Assembly (NCBI RefSeq): GCF_016925495.1
Contig: NZ_CP070491.1
Location: 3,472,001-3,536,000, forward strand
Direction: 5' to 3'
DNA length: 64,000 nucleotides
Origin: Methylococcus sp. EFPC2
GTDB lineage: Bacteria; Pseudomonadota; Gammaproteobacteria; Methylococcales; Methylococcaceae
Part shown: positions 17,100 through 25,576 of the stretch, one piece after another
How the letters are laid out: each line of letters begins with the position of its first letter
How positions within the stretch are numbered: position 1 is the stretch's first letter
Program-made: the position numbers and the translations under genes
Notes under the pieces: model-generated
What the model was told of the DNA's origin: nothing
Database searches by the model: none
The model's input: only the letters and a program-made list of their open reading frames with translations

Positions 17100-18049
17100 A
17101 GTCTTCGAGCTTAGGCACGGCTCTCGCCGTCATCGTCCTCTGGCTGGCCTATCTTTCGGCCTTTACCGTCAACCAGACCGAGCAGGTGATTCTCACCCAG
17201 TTCGGCCGGCCGGTGCGCGAACCCATCGCCGCGCCGGGCCTGCATTTCAAGCTGCCGCTGATCCAGCAGGTCACCCGCATCGACAAACGCTACCTGGCCT
17301 GGGACGGTCCCATGGTGGAAATGTCGACCAAGGACAAGACCTATATCCAGGTCGACACCTTCGCGCGCTGGCGCATCACCGATCCGATGCGCTATTTCCT
17401 GCGGCTGCGGGACGAACGTTCCGCGCAGTCGCGCCTGGAAGACATACTCGGCAGCGAGACCCGCACTGCGGTCGCCCGCCACGAGCTGATCGAAGTGGTG
17501 CGCATAGACAAGGACCGCAAGCCCCTGCAGGACGAGAGCGGCGCCGCCGCCGTGGCGACGTTGCGACCCATCCAGTACGGCCGGCTGGACATCGAAAAGG
17601 GCATCTTCGACGCCGCCGCGCCCAAGCTGGCCGAGTTCGGTATCGAACTGCTGGACATCCGGCTCAAGCGCATCAACTACAACCCGCAGGTGCTGGAACG
17701 CATCTATCAAAGGATGATCAGCGAGCGCCTGCAGATCGCCCAGCGCTTCCGTTCCGAAGGCGAGGGCGAGGCGGCGCGCATACACGGCCAGATGGAGCGC
17801 GACATCAACGAGATCGAATCCACCGCCTACAAGCGCGTGCAGGAGATCCGCGGCGAAGCCGACGCCAAGGCCACCGGCATCTATGCCAAGGCCTACACCC
17901 AGCGCGCCGAGGCGGCCGAGTTCTACCGCTTCCTCAAGAGCATGGATACCTACGGCAAGGTCATAGGCAACGACGCCACCATCGTCCTGTCGACCAACAG
18001 CGATTTGTTCGCCCTGCTCAAGCGGGTGGAGCAGAAACCGAAGCCGTGA
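17096..18049 (+). CDS. hflC: HflC, SPFH-domain partner of HflK
   Basis: The 317-residue product has an N-terminal membrane helix (LAVIVLWLAYLSAFTV), the SPFH core (EQVILTQFGRPVREP, GLHFKLPLIQQV), DKDRKPL-type HflC insertion and an alanine/glutamate-rich coiled coil (RFRSEGEGEAARIHGQME), ending TNSDLFALLKR, the typical HflC ending. It assembles with HflK around FtsH. It is translationally coupled to hflK through a 4-nt overlap. Confidence 0.95.
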   Translation: MKSSSLGTALAVIVLWLAYLSAFTVNQTEQVILTQFGRPVREPIAAPGLHFKLPLIQQVTRIDKRYLAWDGPMVEMSTKDKTYIQVDTFARWRITDPMRYFLRLRDERSAQSRLEDILGSETRTAVARHELIEVVRIDKDRKPLQDESGAAAVATLRPIQYGRLDIEKGIFDAAAPKLAEFGIELLDIRLKRINYNPQVLERIYQRMISERLQIAQRFRSEGEGEAARIHGQMERDINEIESTAYKRVQEIRGEADAKATGIYAKAYTQRAEAAEFYRFLKSMDTYGKVIGNDATIVLSTNSDLFALLKRVEQKPKP

Positions 18050-18061
18050 ACCCTTATGGCC

Positions 18062-18110
18062 CCGGCCTTCAGGCCGCGATGATCGCGGGCTAACGCCCGC
18101 TTAGCCGCCT
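18062..18110. repeat. Palindromic intergenic element after hflC
   Basis: Two adjacent short palindromes, GGCCTTCAGGCC and GCGGGCTAACGCCCGC, sit between hflC and the first minus-strand cassette gene. They can act as a terminator. The second contains, on the minus strand, GCGTTAGCC, which also matches an attC/attI R' core, so this may be the degenerate end of the cassette array. Confidence 0.45.
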
Positions 18111-18704
18111 TCACTTGGCAAGAGAGTTCGGCGTGAGGGTGGCACTCAGGGCGGCGCTCATGTCTTGGTCAAGTGTCTTGACGCCCTTGATGACGAAGGC
18201 GCCCCCGTTTCGCCAGAAGGTACGCGTGTTGGCCAGTGATTCCGAATTTTGCGTGTTCAGTACACGCACATCGATGAGCACTTCGGTGCCACCTTCGACA
18301 ATGACTGGGATGCCAATGGTTAGCCGCGGACCCAACTCACGCACGACGACGAATACGAGGCGCTCTGGCTTTGGAGTTGCGGCAGCAACCAAACGGATGA
18401 GCCCTTCGTCTGACGGGAGTGGATCTTGGGCCGGCCAGCGATTGATCCCTGCTACTGCCAGGAAACTTGTACGACCCAGGAAGTCTTCAATTCCTCGGAG
18501 AGCAGCAGCCTCGCGTAGCGGCGGCTCCTTTTGGTCGGGCCGCCATTGCGGACTCCAGTAGACGACTGTTGTTAGCGCTTGCGCGCCGGCCTTGCACAGG
18601 GGCTCCCTGATGGCGGATCCAGTTGTCTCGATCTTGGTAGATGCGCAACCGACCAAGAAGACCGACAAGGCTGCGACCGGTGCGAAAGCGAGGATACGTT
18701 TCAT
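18111..18704 (-). CDS. Hypothetical lipoprotein
   Basis: The 197-residue product starts at MKRILAFAP with lipobox VFLVGCAST. The mature part is mixed alpha/beta (LVFVVVRELGPRLTIGIPV; EVLIDVRVLNTQNSESL) and resembles small periplasmic lipoproteins that lack a named family. It is followed on the minus strand by the palindromic element near hflC and preceded by attC 1, so it is probably the last cassette of the array. Confidence 0.6.
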   Translation of the reverse strand: MKRILAFAPVAALSVFLVGCASTKIETTGSAIREPLCKAGAQALTTVVYWSPQWRPDQKEPPLREAAALRGIEDFLGRTSFLAVAGINRWPAQDPLPSDEGLIRLVAAATPKPERLVFVVVRELGPRLTIGIPVIVEGGTEVLIDVRVLNTQNSESLANTRTFWRNGGAFVIKGVKTLDQDMSAALSATLTPNSLAK

Positions 18705-18722
18705 GGGTGGCATTTCGGAGGC

Positions 18723-18785
18723 GGCTAACGTGGAGCTAAGGGGCGCCGCGCTTTTGCGGCGTCCCGCTTGAACGTCGGGTTGAGC
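18723..18785 (-). other. attC recombination site 1 (63 bp)
   Basis: On the minus strand: R''-like GCTCAAC, then GTTCAAGC, a GC stem (GACGCCGC / GCGCGGCG), CTTAGCTC and R' GTTAGCC. This follows the layout of short attC sites such as that of aadA1. The preceding gene's stop lies inside it. Confidence 0.75.
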
Positions 18786-19200
18786 AATGCTTGCCTTGCC
18801 TCTGTTTAGCTGTCGTGAATAGCCAGTATATGGTGACTACAGCGAGCGAATATGCGGCCGATAACGCAGGAAATATAATTGCGGCAAATACATTGCGGCC
18901 GCTATCCCCAAAGTAGGCATCCATATTTCTTTTATCTTCTTTCGTCCAAGTGACTTCCTCATCGGGTGTCCATACTCCATCGCCATTCCTGTCGAGAGGG
19001 GCAATCTGTTGATCCAGATACCAGTCATAGCCCAACCATAAAACAATAACAGTCGCGCTCATTAAACCCGCTGATATCACAAATGCAAGAGCAAAACCTT
19101 TGACACCCCGAAATCGTTTTTTAATTCCAAAGCAGACAACTACCGGCACGGACAGGAGTGCAATCAGAATAGCTATTTGTATTAGCTGACCGAATGTCAT
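18736..19200 (-). CDS. Small membrane protein with EF-hand-like loop (integron cassette)
   Basis: The 154-residue product has three predicted membrane helices (residues ~6-24, 34-55 and 105-130). Between helices 2 and 3 is one canonical EF-hand calcium loop, DRNGDGVWTPDEE, in the presumed extracytoplasmic loop. The last ~18 residues are encoded by the attC stem itself, typical of cassette ORFs. No family assigned. The loop suggests calcium sensing or stabilisation, an inference from the motif alone. Confidence 0.65.
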   Translation of the reverse strand: MTFGQLIQIAILIALLSVPVVVCFGIKKRFRGVKGFALAFVISAGLMSATVIVLWLGYDWYLDQQIAPLDRNGDGVWTPDEEVTWTKEDKRNMDAYFGDSGRNVFAAIIFPALSAAYSLAVVTIYWLFTTAKQRQGKHCSTRRSSGTPQKRGAP

Positions 19201-19207
19201 TCCTTAT

Positions 19208-19330
19208 GCCCAACGTTACGGTAAGGGGCGCGCCGCTAACGAAAGCGAAACGAAGCCGCCGAACCTTGAATAAAAACGGCACTTCAAAACCGCAAACGGG
19301 CGGCGCGTCCCTTTGACCAACTTGTTAGGC
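19208..19330 (-). other. attC recombination site 2 (123 bp)
   Basis: On the minus strand it runs from R'' GCCTAAC through GGTCAAAGGGACGCGCC and the complementary GGCGCGCCCCTTACC to R' GTTGGGC. The extra A on the 5' arm (GGGAC against GCCCC) gives the same polarity as the other sites. Confidence 0.85.
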
Positions 19331-19347
19331 CCAAGCAATACAAACCA

Positions 19348-20532
19348 TTAAATAAATGATTGGGGATTAAATCTTCTTAACGGTAATTCAAGTTCAAAAA
19401 AACATTCTTGATCTGCTGTGCCTTTTTCAACGCAATGTTCATTTTCACAAAATATTACAACCGATTTTTTTCCACCTGGTTTTGAACTTGGATATACTAG
19501 GCCGTAGATTTTTTCATTGTCGTTCTGCTTGTGATGAACATAACGAAGATGTTCCGTTATGATTTGCGTAGGAACATAGTCAATATGTTCACGACCATCT
19601 TTTTCAATAGGTGCTGAAACAGCTTTTACAAATTCATTCAGAAATTCAATTTGCTGATTGTTGTAATCAGCATCTTCAAAAAACCCCAGATACGGTGGGA
19701 TTTTACTCAGGTCAACCAAAACAATATCTTTTAAAAGTTTGAATTTGGCTACAGTCGCAATGTGATCTTCTTTGTGCTCTGCTTCAGAGTATGTTTCTTT
19801 TATTGCCGTTCCTATATCGAAAGCTCCATAGAACATTGGAATTCCCGAAGGGCTCATTCTATTTGGATATTTTGCCTTATTCGCTGGCGGCGGTGCTAAC
19901 TCAGAAGCTTTTGTAAGCTTTTCTTTTTTATGCTCAATTCTGACACGATATAAAAACGTACCTTTGGTTAGCGTTTTATATAAGCCTATTCGCGAGATAA
20001 CATTGCTCAATGCGGGTAAAAAGGCGCTGGGACGTATTGGTTCATAAAAGTGTTCATCATCAAGTTGGTGAAAAGTATATCTATGCCGTTTGACAACCTC
20101 AGCGAATTTTTCCCAACCAGCATTTAAAGCTTCTGATTCTTCATAATGATAATAGGGCGTTTCACACCATACACGGTCACTTAAAGATTCTTCAACATCA
20201 TTCCGTAAAGATTTTTCTTCGGTTAAATCTATATCTTTATCGTCTAATAATTCAACTATGCCAAAAGTTTCGCCGTCCTCAAAATTAACTAATGCATCGA
20301 GAGGATTGCAATATGCGCTATCAACGTGTCCAAGAAAAAATTCTATGAATTCATTAAATTCAATTGTTTTAGCCCTATTTTTACCACAATAATCACAACT
20401 TGATTTATCACCATTATTTTTTATAAATTGCTTTATATGCTTATCGCTGACGCAGTGATTACAAACACGACTATCAATACTGGAATATCCGTATTCTGAC
20501 TCCCTGTCTACTCTTCTCTTGGTTTGTCCCAT
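19348..20532 (-). CDS. HEPN/RES-like N-terminal plus RES-domain protein (integron cassette)
   Basis: The 394-residue product has an N-terminal Cys-rich segment (C-x2-C at 25-28 and C-x2-C at 46-49, zinc-ribbon-like) and a helical region resembling the HEPN/RES N-terminal domain. The C-terminal RES domain spans ~195-350: FLYRVRI, PPPANKAKYPNRMSPSGIPMF, YGAFDIGTAIKE and VVIFCENE. The Arg-Glu-Ser triad fits RIEH...KET...S positions. RES proteins include toxins that degrade NAD+, and HEPN/RES fusions occur in defence contexts. The gene is AT-rich compared with the chromosome and sits between attC 2 and attC 3. Role as a defence or addiction gene is inferred; no separate antitoxin is visible. Confidence 0.75.
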   Translation of the reverse strand: MGQTKRRVDRESEYGYSSIDSRVCNHCVSDKHIKQFIKNNGDKSSCDYCGKNRAKTIEFNEFIEFFLGHVDSAYCNPLDALVNFEDGETFGIVELLDDKDIDLTEEKSLRNDVEESLSDRVWCETPYYHYEESEALNAGWEKFAEVVKRHRYTFHQLDDEHFYEPIRPSAFLPALSNVISRIGLYKTLTKGTFLYRVRIEHKKEKLTKASELAPPPANKAKYPNRMSPSGIPMFYGAFDIGTAIKETYSEAEHKEDHIATVAKFKLLKDIVLVDLSKIPPYLGFFEDADYNNQQIEFLNEFVKAVSAPIEKDGREHIDYVPTQIITEHLRYVHHKQNDNEKIYGLVYPSSKPGGKKSVVIFCENEHCVEKGTADQECFFELELPLRRFNPQSFI

Positions 20533-20573
20533 AAATATAATTGCTTAGATAAAGAGTTAGTATTTATAAGGAA

Positions 20574-20696
20574 GCCTAACGTAAAGGTAAGGTGCGCGCC
20601 GCTGACGAACGTTCAACGAAGCCACCGAACCTGATTTAAAAGCCAACCTTCAAAACCGCCAACGGGCGGCGTGTCCCTTTGACCGAAATGTTAGCC
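20574..20696 (-). other. attC recombination site 3 (123 bp)
   Basis: On the minus strand: R'' GGCTAAC, GGTCAAAGGGACACGCCGC, imperfect complement GCGGCGCGCACCTTACC, R' GTTAGGC. It closely resembles attC 2 in length and arms. The stop of the next gene overlaps R''. Confidence 0.85.
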
Positions 20697-21266
20697 CCCG
20701 AATACTGGTGCATTGAGAAACATTACAAGTTCCAGGGCGCGGAGCGCTGATACGCTGTACCCAATCTTAGTATTTACCGAGTTGTGAAAAGTTGCAAACC
20801 TACTGTCTTTTTGGTGCTGGTCAAGTTTAGTCAAATAGCTACGGTATTTTGATACCTGACTCACCCTATAGTTATGCGGCCTCTCTCGATACACAAAGGC
20901 ATAGATTTTCGAATCCCAGATAGCAAATCGCTCCGGTGAAACAAAATGCAGTAGCTTTGAAGCACCAACAAGTGAGTTGTTGACGAGGCGAGCCAATTGC
21001 TCAATCTCGTCATCTGTGAGTACGCCAGTCGTTTTGGCTTTGGTCAGCAACTCAGCGGCTTTGGGCAGATCAATGTTTGGCGATTCGGGATATAGTTCAA
21101 GGACTGTCGGCATCCAGCCATACACCATGTGAGCACCGCATACTACATCTTCCGGACCAAAAGACTGCTTTGCAGCGAAGTAGCTCAGAAGATGCGGATA
21201 GGAAAGGATATAAGAGTCGTCCTGTAAGACGGTTGTATTTGGTTCAAGATTGAAGATGTCTGTCAT
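20691..21266 (-). CDS. Hypothetical protein (integron cassette)
   Basis: The 191-residue product is probably soluble. It has no signal peptide or membrane helix and is mainly helical (AELLTKAKTTGVLTDDEIEQ), with a conserved-looking block SLVGASKLLHFVSPERFAIW followed by DSKIYAFVYRERP. I do not recognise a family. It is flanked by attC 3 and attC 4, oriented with the array, and AT-richer than the host genes. Confidence 0.6.
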   Translation of the reverse strand: MTDIFNLEPNTTVLQDDSYILSYPHLLSYFAAKQSFGPEDVVCGAHMVYGWMPTVLELYPESPNIDLPKAAELLTKAKTTGVLTDDEIEQLARLVNNSLVGASKLLHFVSPERFAIWDSKIYAFVYRERPHNYRVSQVSKYRSYLTKLDQHQKDSRFATFHNSVNTKIGYSVSALRALELVMFLNAPVFGG

Positions 21267-21278
21267 ATCTTTAATAGT

Positions 21279-21347
21279 GGCTAACGTGGAGCTAAGCCGA
21301 CCGGTGGAGCATAGCGGAACCGGGTCGGCTTGAGTGCCTAGTTATGC
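21279..21347 (-). other. attC recombination site 4 (69 bp)
   Basis: On the minus strand: R'' GCATAAC, ACTCAAGCCGACC, complementary GGTCGGCTTAGCTC, R' GTTAGCC. The layout matches attC 1. The lipoprotein stop codon overlaps its R'' end. Confidence 0.8.
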
Positions 21348-21865
21348 TACTGGTCGGCGCTACCGGTTGAAATTTCCTCATAATTTTTCATCATGTATTT
21401 GTTCACGGTCTGAGTAAATCGTTCATACGCGGCTTTTTGTGCCTCACCGTTCAACTTAACTATCTCTTCAATTGCTATCGCCACAATCGGTGCAATTACA
21501 GCAGCCGATGCAGTTGTTCGTCCACGGAGCTGATTAACCTTTTTTTCAAACCTGTTAACGCTTTCCGGTGCTTCAGTAGTAGTGAACTTCTCAGCGGGTT
21601 CATCCACGGTATAACTTGCGGCTCTGGTTATTGAGTCCTGTAGGTAGCCGTTTACTTTGGATTTAGCAAGTCGGTATAGGTCAGCCGCCTCTTGTCTCTG
21701 TGCGTCGGTAACATTCTTAAGAGTTTTCAATTCGGCAGCTTTGGACTGAGCCCAATCGACCTTCTCGTATGCCAAGCGAAGACCGTCAGTGTTCTTCACA
21801 TTGAAGCATCCGGTGAGGCTGAGCAGCAGACATGACATCGTTGTTAATTGCACGCTAAGTTTCAT
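21347..21865 (-). CDS. Hypothetical lipoprotein (integron cassette)
   Basis: The 172-residue product starts at ATG 21865, preceded by AGGAGATCATTAC, a strong RBS. Its signal peptide ends in lipobox LLSLTGCFN. The mature part is largely helical and charged (DAQRQEAADLYRLAKSKV), with one alanine/isoleucine-rich segment (ASAAVIAPIVAIAIEEIV) that may touch a membrane. No family assigned. Upstream codons to 22099 in this frame run through the opposing zinc-ribbon gene and were rejected. Confidence 0.65.
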   Translation of the reverse strand: MKLSVQLTTMSCLLLSLTGCFNVKNTDGLRLAYEKVDWAQSKAAELKTLKNVTDAQRQEAADLYRLAKSKVNGYLQDSITRAASYTVDEPAEKFTTTEAPESVNRFEKKVNQLRGRTTASAAVIAPIVAIAIEEIVKLNGEAQKAAYERFTQTVNKYMMKNYEEISTGSADQ

Positions 21866-21905
21866 GTAATGATCTCCTGTTGCATAACGCAGAGGTAACG
21901 CGCGC

Positions 21906-22229
21906 ATGAACGAGATAGAAAAGGGCGGCGACGTGGGTAGCGTCGCGTTGACCGCCGAGTTAGACGCGTTAAAAACCGCGAAAAAGAAACTGCCATACGT
22001 GGGCCGGGGAGGCGGAACAGCCAAAAAAGGCGGCGCGTGTCCGCGCTGCGGTAATACCAGCAAATATCGGTTCCGTGATGGGCGCTGGAAATACTGCACA
22101 AACTGTGGCTATGACCGGATTGAGGAAGGACTCTTCGACTCCGCGCGGCATGATGCAAAACGCGGAAAGCCGGTTGCGCAAGATCGGGTCGATAGAGCCT
22201 TAGCATACTTCCGCAAAGTGTATACCTAA
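21906..22229 (+). CDS. Small zinc-ribbon protein, oriented against the cassette array
   Basis: The 107-residue product has an RBS AGAGGT 8-9 nt before ATG. It carries a clear zinc ribbon, CPRCGN-x(11)-KYCTNCGYDR, preceded by a glycine-rich basic linker (KLPYVGRGGGTAKKGG). The N-terminal third is helical. It may bind nucleic acid or act as a small adaptor; no family assigned. It reads on the plus strand while the flanking attC sites have minus polarity, and its stop lies inside attC 5. It therefore shares a cassette with the divergent lipoprotein, 40 nt away. Confidence 0.65.
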   Translation: MNEIEKGGDVGSVALTAELDALKTAKKKLPYVGRGGGTAKKGGACPRCGNTSKYRFRDGRWKYCTNCGYDRIEEGLFDSARHDAKRGKPVAQDRVDRALAYFRKVYT

Positions 22230-22352
22230 CGAATGAAGTTGAAGGGCGTGCATTTTATTAAGCAAGATAACCGTAAACTGTCCATTATCACTTGCCGATA
22301 AAACCGAAACTGATGCGCTACCAAAGCACGTCCCTTCCAACGGACGTTGGGC
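22224..22352 (-). other. attC recombination site 5 (129 bp)
   Basis: On the minus strand: R'' GCCCAAC, GTTGGAAGGGACGTGC, complementary GCACGCCCTTCAAC, R' GTTAGGT. The extra A in the 5' arm (GGGACGTGC against GCACGCCC) gives the same polarity as attC 1-4 although the adjacent ORF is on the other strand. Confidence 0.75.
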
Positions 22353-22783
22353 AGCATATCACCGGCCCAGTCCGTTAACGCGGAATCGGATATGTGTTTG
22401 GAAAATCGTCCTGGCGAAGCGCTGCGTCGCTGTCCGCATCAACGCGTTGTGCGGCAGCTATGCTGCGCTTCGCTCAATATCATATTTTTCCAAAAGCATC
22501 TATCGCGTTCCGTCGATAATGTGATCGAAACCACTATATGTCTGCTCAACGTAAAGTAGACGGCAGTTTGCCGTATAAGAAATCCTAATGGCTTAGTCAA
22601 GGCGCCGTATAAGCCCGAACGCTACGCCGTGTAATAATGGCTGTCAACGCGATAGCCCTATATTTGGCTATCGACATGACGGCTAACACGGCACGCATGA
22701 ACGACAATTCTTCAGAGTATGCATCGGCAAACACGGCGGGTAATAGCTCAATAGGTTAGGATGACGAAAGAAGCCCCAACGCT
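22353..22783. other. Intergenic region next to the cassette array
   Basis: About 430 nt lie between the last clear attC and the MFS gene, with several short palindromes (for example GCAGCTATGCTGC). I see no integrase gene, no convincing attI and no supported ORF. Confidence 0.5.
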
Positions 22784-24049
22784 GTGGTCCCGGTCAGCCC
22801 AAATGCAGAGGTTCGCAAACTCATCCCAGCCCACCGGGCTGGCTTCCGGAGATTCCGCGTGTTCAAGTCTTTGTTGCAACTGCCGTCCGCGGTCTGGCTG
22901 TTCGGCCTCATCAGTCTGCTGAACGATGCCGCCAGCGAGTTGATCTATCCGCTGGTGCCGATCTACCTGGCTTCCGTGCTGATGGCGGGCCCTCAGGCGA
23001 TGGGGCTGATCGAAGGCGTGGCCGAGACGGTGAGCAGCCTGCTCAAGCTGTTCTCGGGCGTCGTCGCCGACCGGGTGCGCCGAACCAAGTTCCTGGTGGT
23101 CCTGGGCTACGGCCTGGCGGCGCTTTCCCGCCCCCTGCTGGCACTGGCCGCGAGTTGGCCAGTGGTGCTGGCGCTGCGCTTCGCCGACCGGGTGGGCAAG
23201 GGCTTGAGGGCCTCGCCGCGCGACGCCATGCTGGCCGCCAGCGTATCCGCCGACAAGCGCGGGCTGGCCTTCGGTCTGCAGCGGGCCATGGATCACGCCG
23301 GCGCGGTGATCGGCCCGCTGGCCGCCACGGTCTTGTTGGCCGAGTCCGTCCCGCTGCGGGACGTGTTTCTGTGGTCGCTGATACCGGGCCTCGCCACCAT
23401 TGCCCTGGCGGCTGCCATCCAGGAGCCCGAGCGCGATCCGGACATCGGCAACACCAAGCTGGATTGGCAATTGCGGGCCTTCCCGTCAGCCTACAAACGC
23501 TACCTCGCGGTGCTGGCCCTATTCACCCTGGGCAATTCTTCCAACATGTTTTTGCTGCTGCGCGCCCGCGAGCTGGGCATGCCGGATTATCAGGTTCCCT
23601 TGTTGTGGGGCATGACCTCGCTGGTGGCCATGCTGTTTTCCAGCCATCTGTCCGCACTTTCCGATCGCATCGGCCGGACACGGATGATCGTGGTCGGCTG
23701 GGTCGTTTACGCGCTGTTCTACCTGTTCCTCGGCCTGAACGGGAACAGCCTGACGCTGCTCTGGCCGCTGTTCGCCTTTTACGGCCTGTTCATGGCCGCC
23801 ACCGAAGGCGCGGAAAAGGCCCTGGTCGCCGACTTCGTGCCGCAAGCCCAACTGGGTACCGCCTACGGCTGGTTCAACCTGACCACCGGCATCCTGTTGC
23901 TGCCGGCCTCGCTGGTATTCGGCGCCCTTTGGCAGGCCGTCAACCCCGAAACCGCTTTCGGCTTTGCCGCCGGCTGCGCGCTCGTCGGGGCATTGCTGCT
24001 GCGATTTTGGGTGAAGCATGATGAGCCCGAGGTGCGCCCTACCGATTGA
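22784..24049 (+). CDS. Major facilitator superfamily transporter
   Basis: The product is 421 residues from GTG 22784; a GTG at 22859 (VFKSLLQLPSAVWLFG) would fit better, because the first ~25 residues are charged and unlike an MFS N-terminus. The first half has the MFS signature between helices 2 and 3 (GVVADRVRRTKFLV) and a second loop GLRASPRDAML; the equivalent in the second half is SALSDRIGRTRMIV. Twelve helices are likely. The sequence resembles drug or metabolite exporters of unknown substrate. It sits at the boundary of the integron-like array, and its upstream region may have been replaced. Confidence 0.8.
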   Translation: MVPVSPNAEVRKLIPAHRAGFRRFRVFKSLLQLPSAVWLFGLISLLNDAASELIYPLVPIYLASVLMAGPQAMGLIEGVAETVSSLLKLFSGVVADRVRRTKFLVVLGYGLAALSRPLLALAASWPVVLALRFADRVGKGLRASPRDAMLAASVSADKRGLAFGLQRAMDHAGAVIGPLAATVLLAESVPLRDVFLWSLIPGLATIALAAAIQEPERDPDIGNTKLDWQLRAFPSAYKRYLAVLALFTLGNSSNMFLLLRARELGMPDYQVPLLWGMTSLVAMLFSSHLSALSDRIGRTRMIVVGWVVYALFYLFLGLNGNSLTLLWPLFAFYGLFMAATEGAEKALVADFVPQAQLGTAYGWFNLTTGILLLPASLVFGALWQAVNPETAFGFAAGCALVGALLLRFWVKHDEPEVRPTD

Positions 24050-24092
24050 AGGCCGCACGCTTCGTTCTTATCCCGTCACGAGACTCCCCGCC

Positions 24093-25202
24093 ATGAGTGC
24101 ACTATTCAGCCCTATCGAACTGGACCGTCTGCAACTGAAAAACCGCATCGTCATCGCGCCCATGTGCCAGTACTCGGCCGAGGACGGTAAGGCCACGGAC
24201 TGGCATCTGATCCACTACGGCCAACTGGCGTTTTCCGGCGCCGGCCTGCTGATCGTCGAAGCCACCGCCGTCGAACCGGCAGGCCGCATTTCACCGGGCG
24301 ATCTGGGCCTCTGGTCGGACGACACGGAAGCCGCGCTGGCCCGGGTGGTTCAGGGCATCCGCCGGTATTCGTCCACGCCCTTGGCGATACAACTGGCCCA
24401 CGCCGGCCGCAAGGCCTCCACGGGCATACCGTGGGAGGGCGGAGGGAGCCTGCCGGTCGGGCGGGGCGGATGGCAAACCGTCGCGCCTTCCGCTCTGCCC
24501 TATGCGCCTGGCGACACAGTGCCGGAAGCGCTGGACGAAGCCGGCCTGGAGCGCATCCGCCTAGCCTTCGTCGCCGCGGCGGAACGGGCGGTACGCGCGG
24601 GCTTCGACGCGATCGAACTGCATGCCGCCCACGGCTACCTGATGCACGAGTTCCTGTCGCCGATTTCGAACCGGCGCACCGACGACTACGGCGGCTCGCT
24701 GGATAACCGGCTGCGTTTTCCGCTGGAAATTTTCCAAGCGGTGCGCGATGCCGTCGCGGAAAACATCCCGGTCGGCATACGCATTTCCGCGACCGATTGG
24801 GTGGAGGGCGGCTGGGATCTCGAACAAAGCGTGGAATTCGCCCGGCGTCTCAGCCTGCTGGGCTGCGCATTCGTCCATGTGTCGTCGGGCGGACTTTCGC
24901 CCCTGCAGCAGATACCGGCCGCGCCCAATTTCCAGGTGCCTTTCGCCACCCGCATCAAGCAGGAAGCCGGCTTGCCCACCCTGGCGGTCGGCCTGATCAC
25001 CGAACCCGAGCAGGCCGAAGCCATCGTCGCTTCCGGTCAGGCCGACCTAGTGGCGGTCGCCCGAGGCGTGCTCTACGACCCCCGCTGGCCCTGGCACGCC
25101 GCCGCCGAGCTCGGCGCGCATGTGGATGTCCCGCCCCAGTATTGGCGCAGCGCCCCGGCCGCGCGGCCGGATCTCTTCTTTGCGCACAGGTCGGCTACGT
25201 AA
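24093..25202 (+). CDS. Old Yellow Enzyme family NADH:flavin oxidoreductase (YqjM-like)
   Basis: The 369-residue product starts at MSALFSPIEL. The TIM barrel carries YqjM-subclass marks: KNRIVIAPMCQYSAEDGKAT with the flavin-tuning Cys, the active-site HAAHGYLMHEFLSP (His-x2-His and a Tyr), SNRRTDDYGGSLDNR, and a C-terminal FMN-phosphate site AVARGVLYDPRWPWHAA. The family reduces activated C=C bonds of enals, enones and nitro compounds with NAD(P)H through FMN. The gene's start lies 43 nt after the MFS stop, so co-transcription is possible. A hairpin follows. Confidence 0.92.
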   Translation: MSALFSPIELDRLQLKNRIVIAPMCQYSAEDGKATDWHLIHYGQLAFSGAGLLIVEATAVEPAGRISPGDLGLWSDDTEAALARVVQGIRRYSSTPLAIQLAHAGRKASTGIPWEGGGSLPVGRGGWQTVAPSALPYAPGDTVPEALDEAGLERIRLAFVAAAERAVRAGFDAIELHAAHGYLMHEFLSPISNRRTDDYGGSLDNRLRFPLEIFQAVRDAVAENIPVGIRISATDWVEGGWDLEQSVEFARRLSLLGCAFVHVSSGGLSPLQQIPAAPNFQVPFATRIKQEAGLPTLAVGLITEPEQAEAIVASGQADLVAVARGVLYDPRWPWHAAAELGAHVDVPPQYWRSAPAARPDLFFAHRSAT

Positions 25203-25216
25203 AGCGCCGGTGCGCG

Positions 25217-25242
25217 GGCTCCCAAGTCCGATCTTGGGAGCC
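25217..25242 (+). terminator. Hairpin after the Old Yellow Enzyme gene
   Basis: Perfect 10-bp stem GGCTCCCAAG / CTTGGGAGCC with loop TCCGAT, 14 nt after the stop. No T-run follows. The remaining ~330 nt to the terpene synthase hold no other supported feature. Confidence 0.55.
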
Positions 25243-25576
25243 AAGCCCAGGACACCCCAGTTTTCTGTTCCACACTATCATCGGGGCGGCGACATCCACC
25301 GCCTTGTCTATCCGGTTTAAGCGCCACTTGCGTTAAGAGGCATCCCGCCACCGGAGCTCAAGAATGCGCAAGACCGGTCGATTTAGTGATTGCTGCGATT
25401 GCTGCGCCGGTTCACCGGACCGCAGTCATTACGTCGCCCGTCCGCTCCGAAGCGCGCTAAAGGCATACCAGCCCTGGTCGATTAGAAATTCCGGTACCGA
25501 TTGAGTGGCTGGCTTTTTGAACTCTTAACCCTACAAAATCAAGGTCATGAGCAAACAAGCAACGAAGGGAAACCCT

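Noticed and set aside
18080-18150. A sixth attC after the last cassette gene
   Set aside because: R' (GTTAGCC) is good, but the 5' arm and R'' are weak and the palindrome can serve as a terminator; left as a repeat.
22347-22559. 70-residue plus frame beside attC 5
   Set aside because: No RBS, begins inside attC and shows no protein-like pattern.
25506-25520. Sigma54-like site before the terpene synthase
   Set aside because: TGGC...TTGA spacing fits, but the -24 block is weak (TGGCTG) and -12 is TTGA; likely chance.
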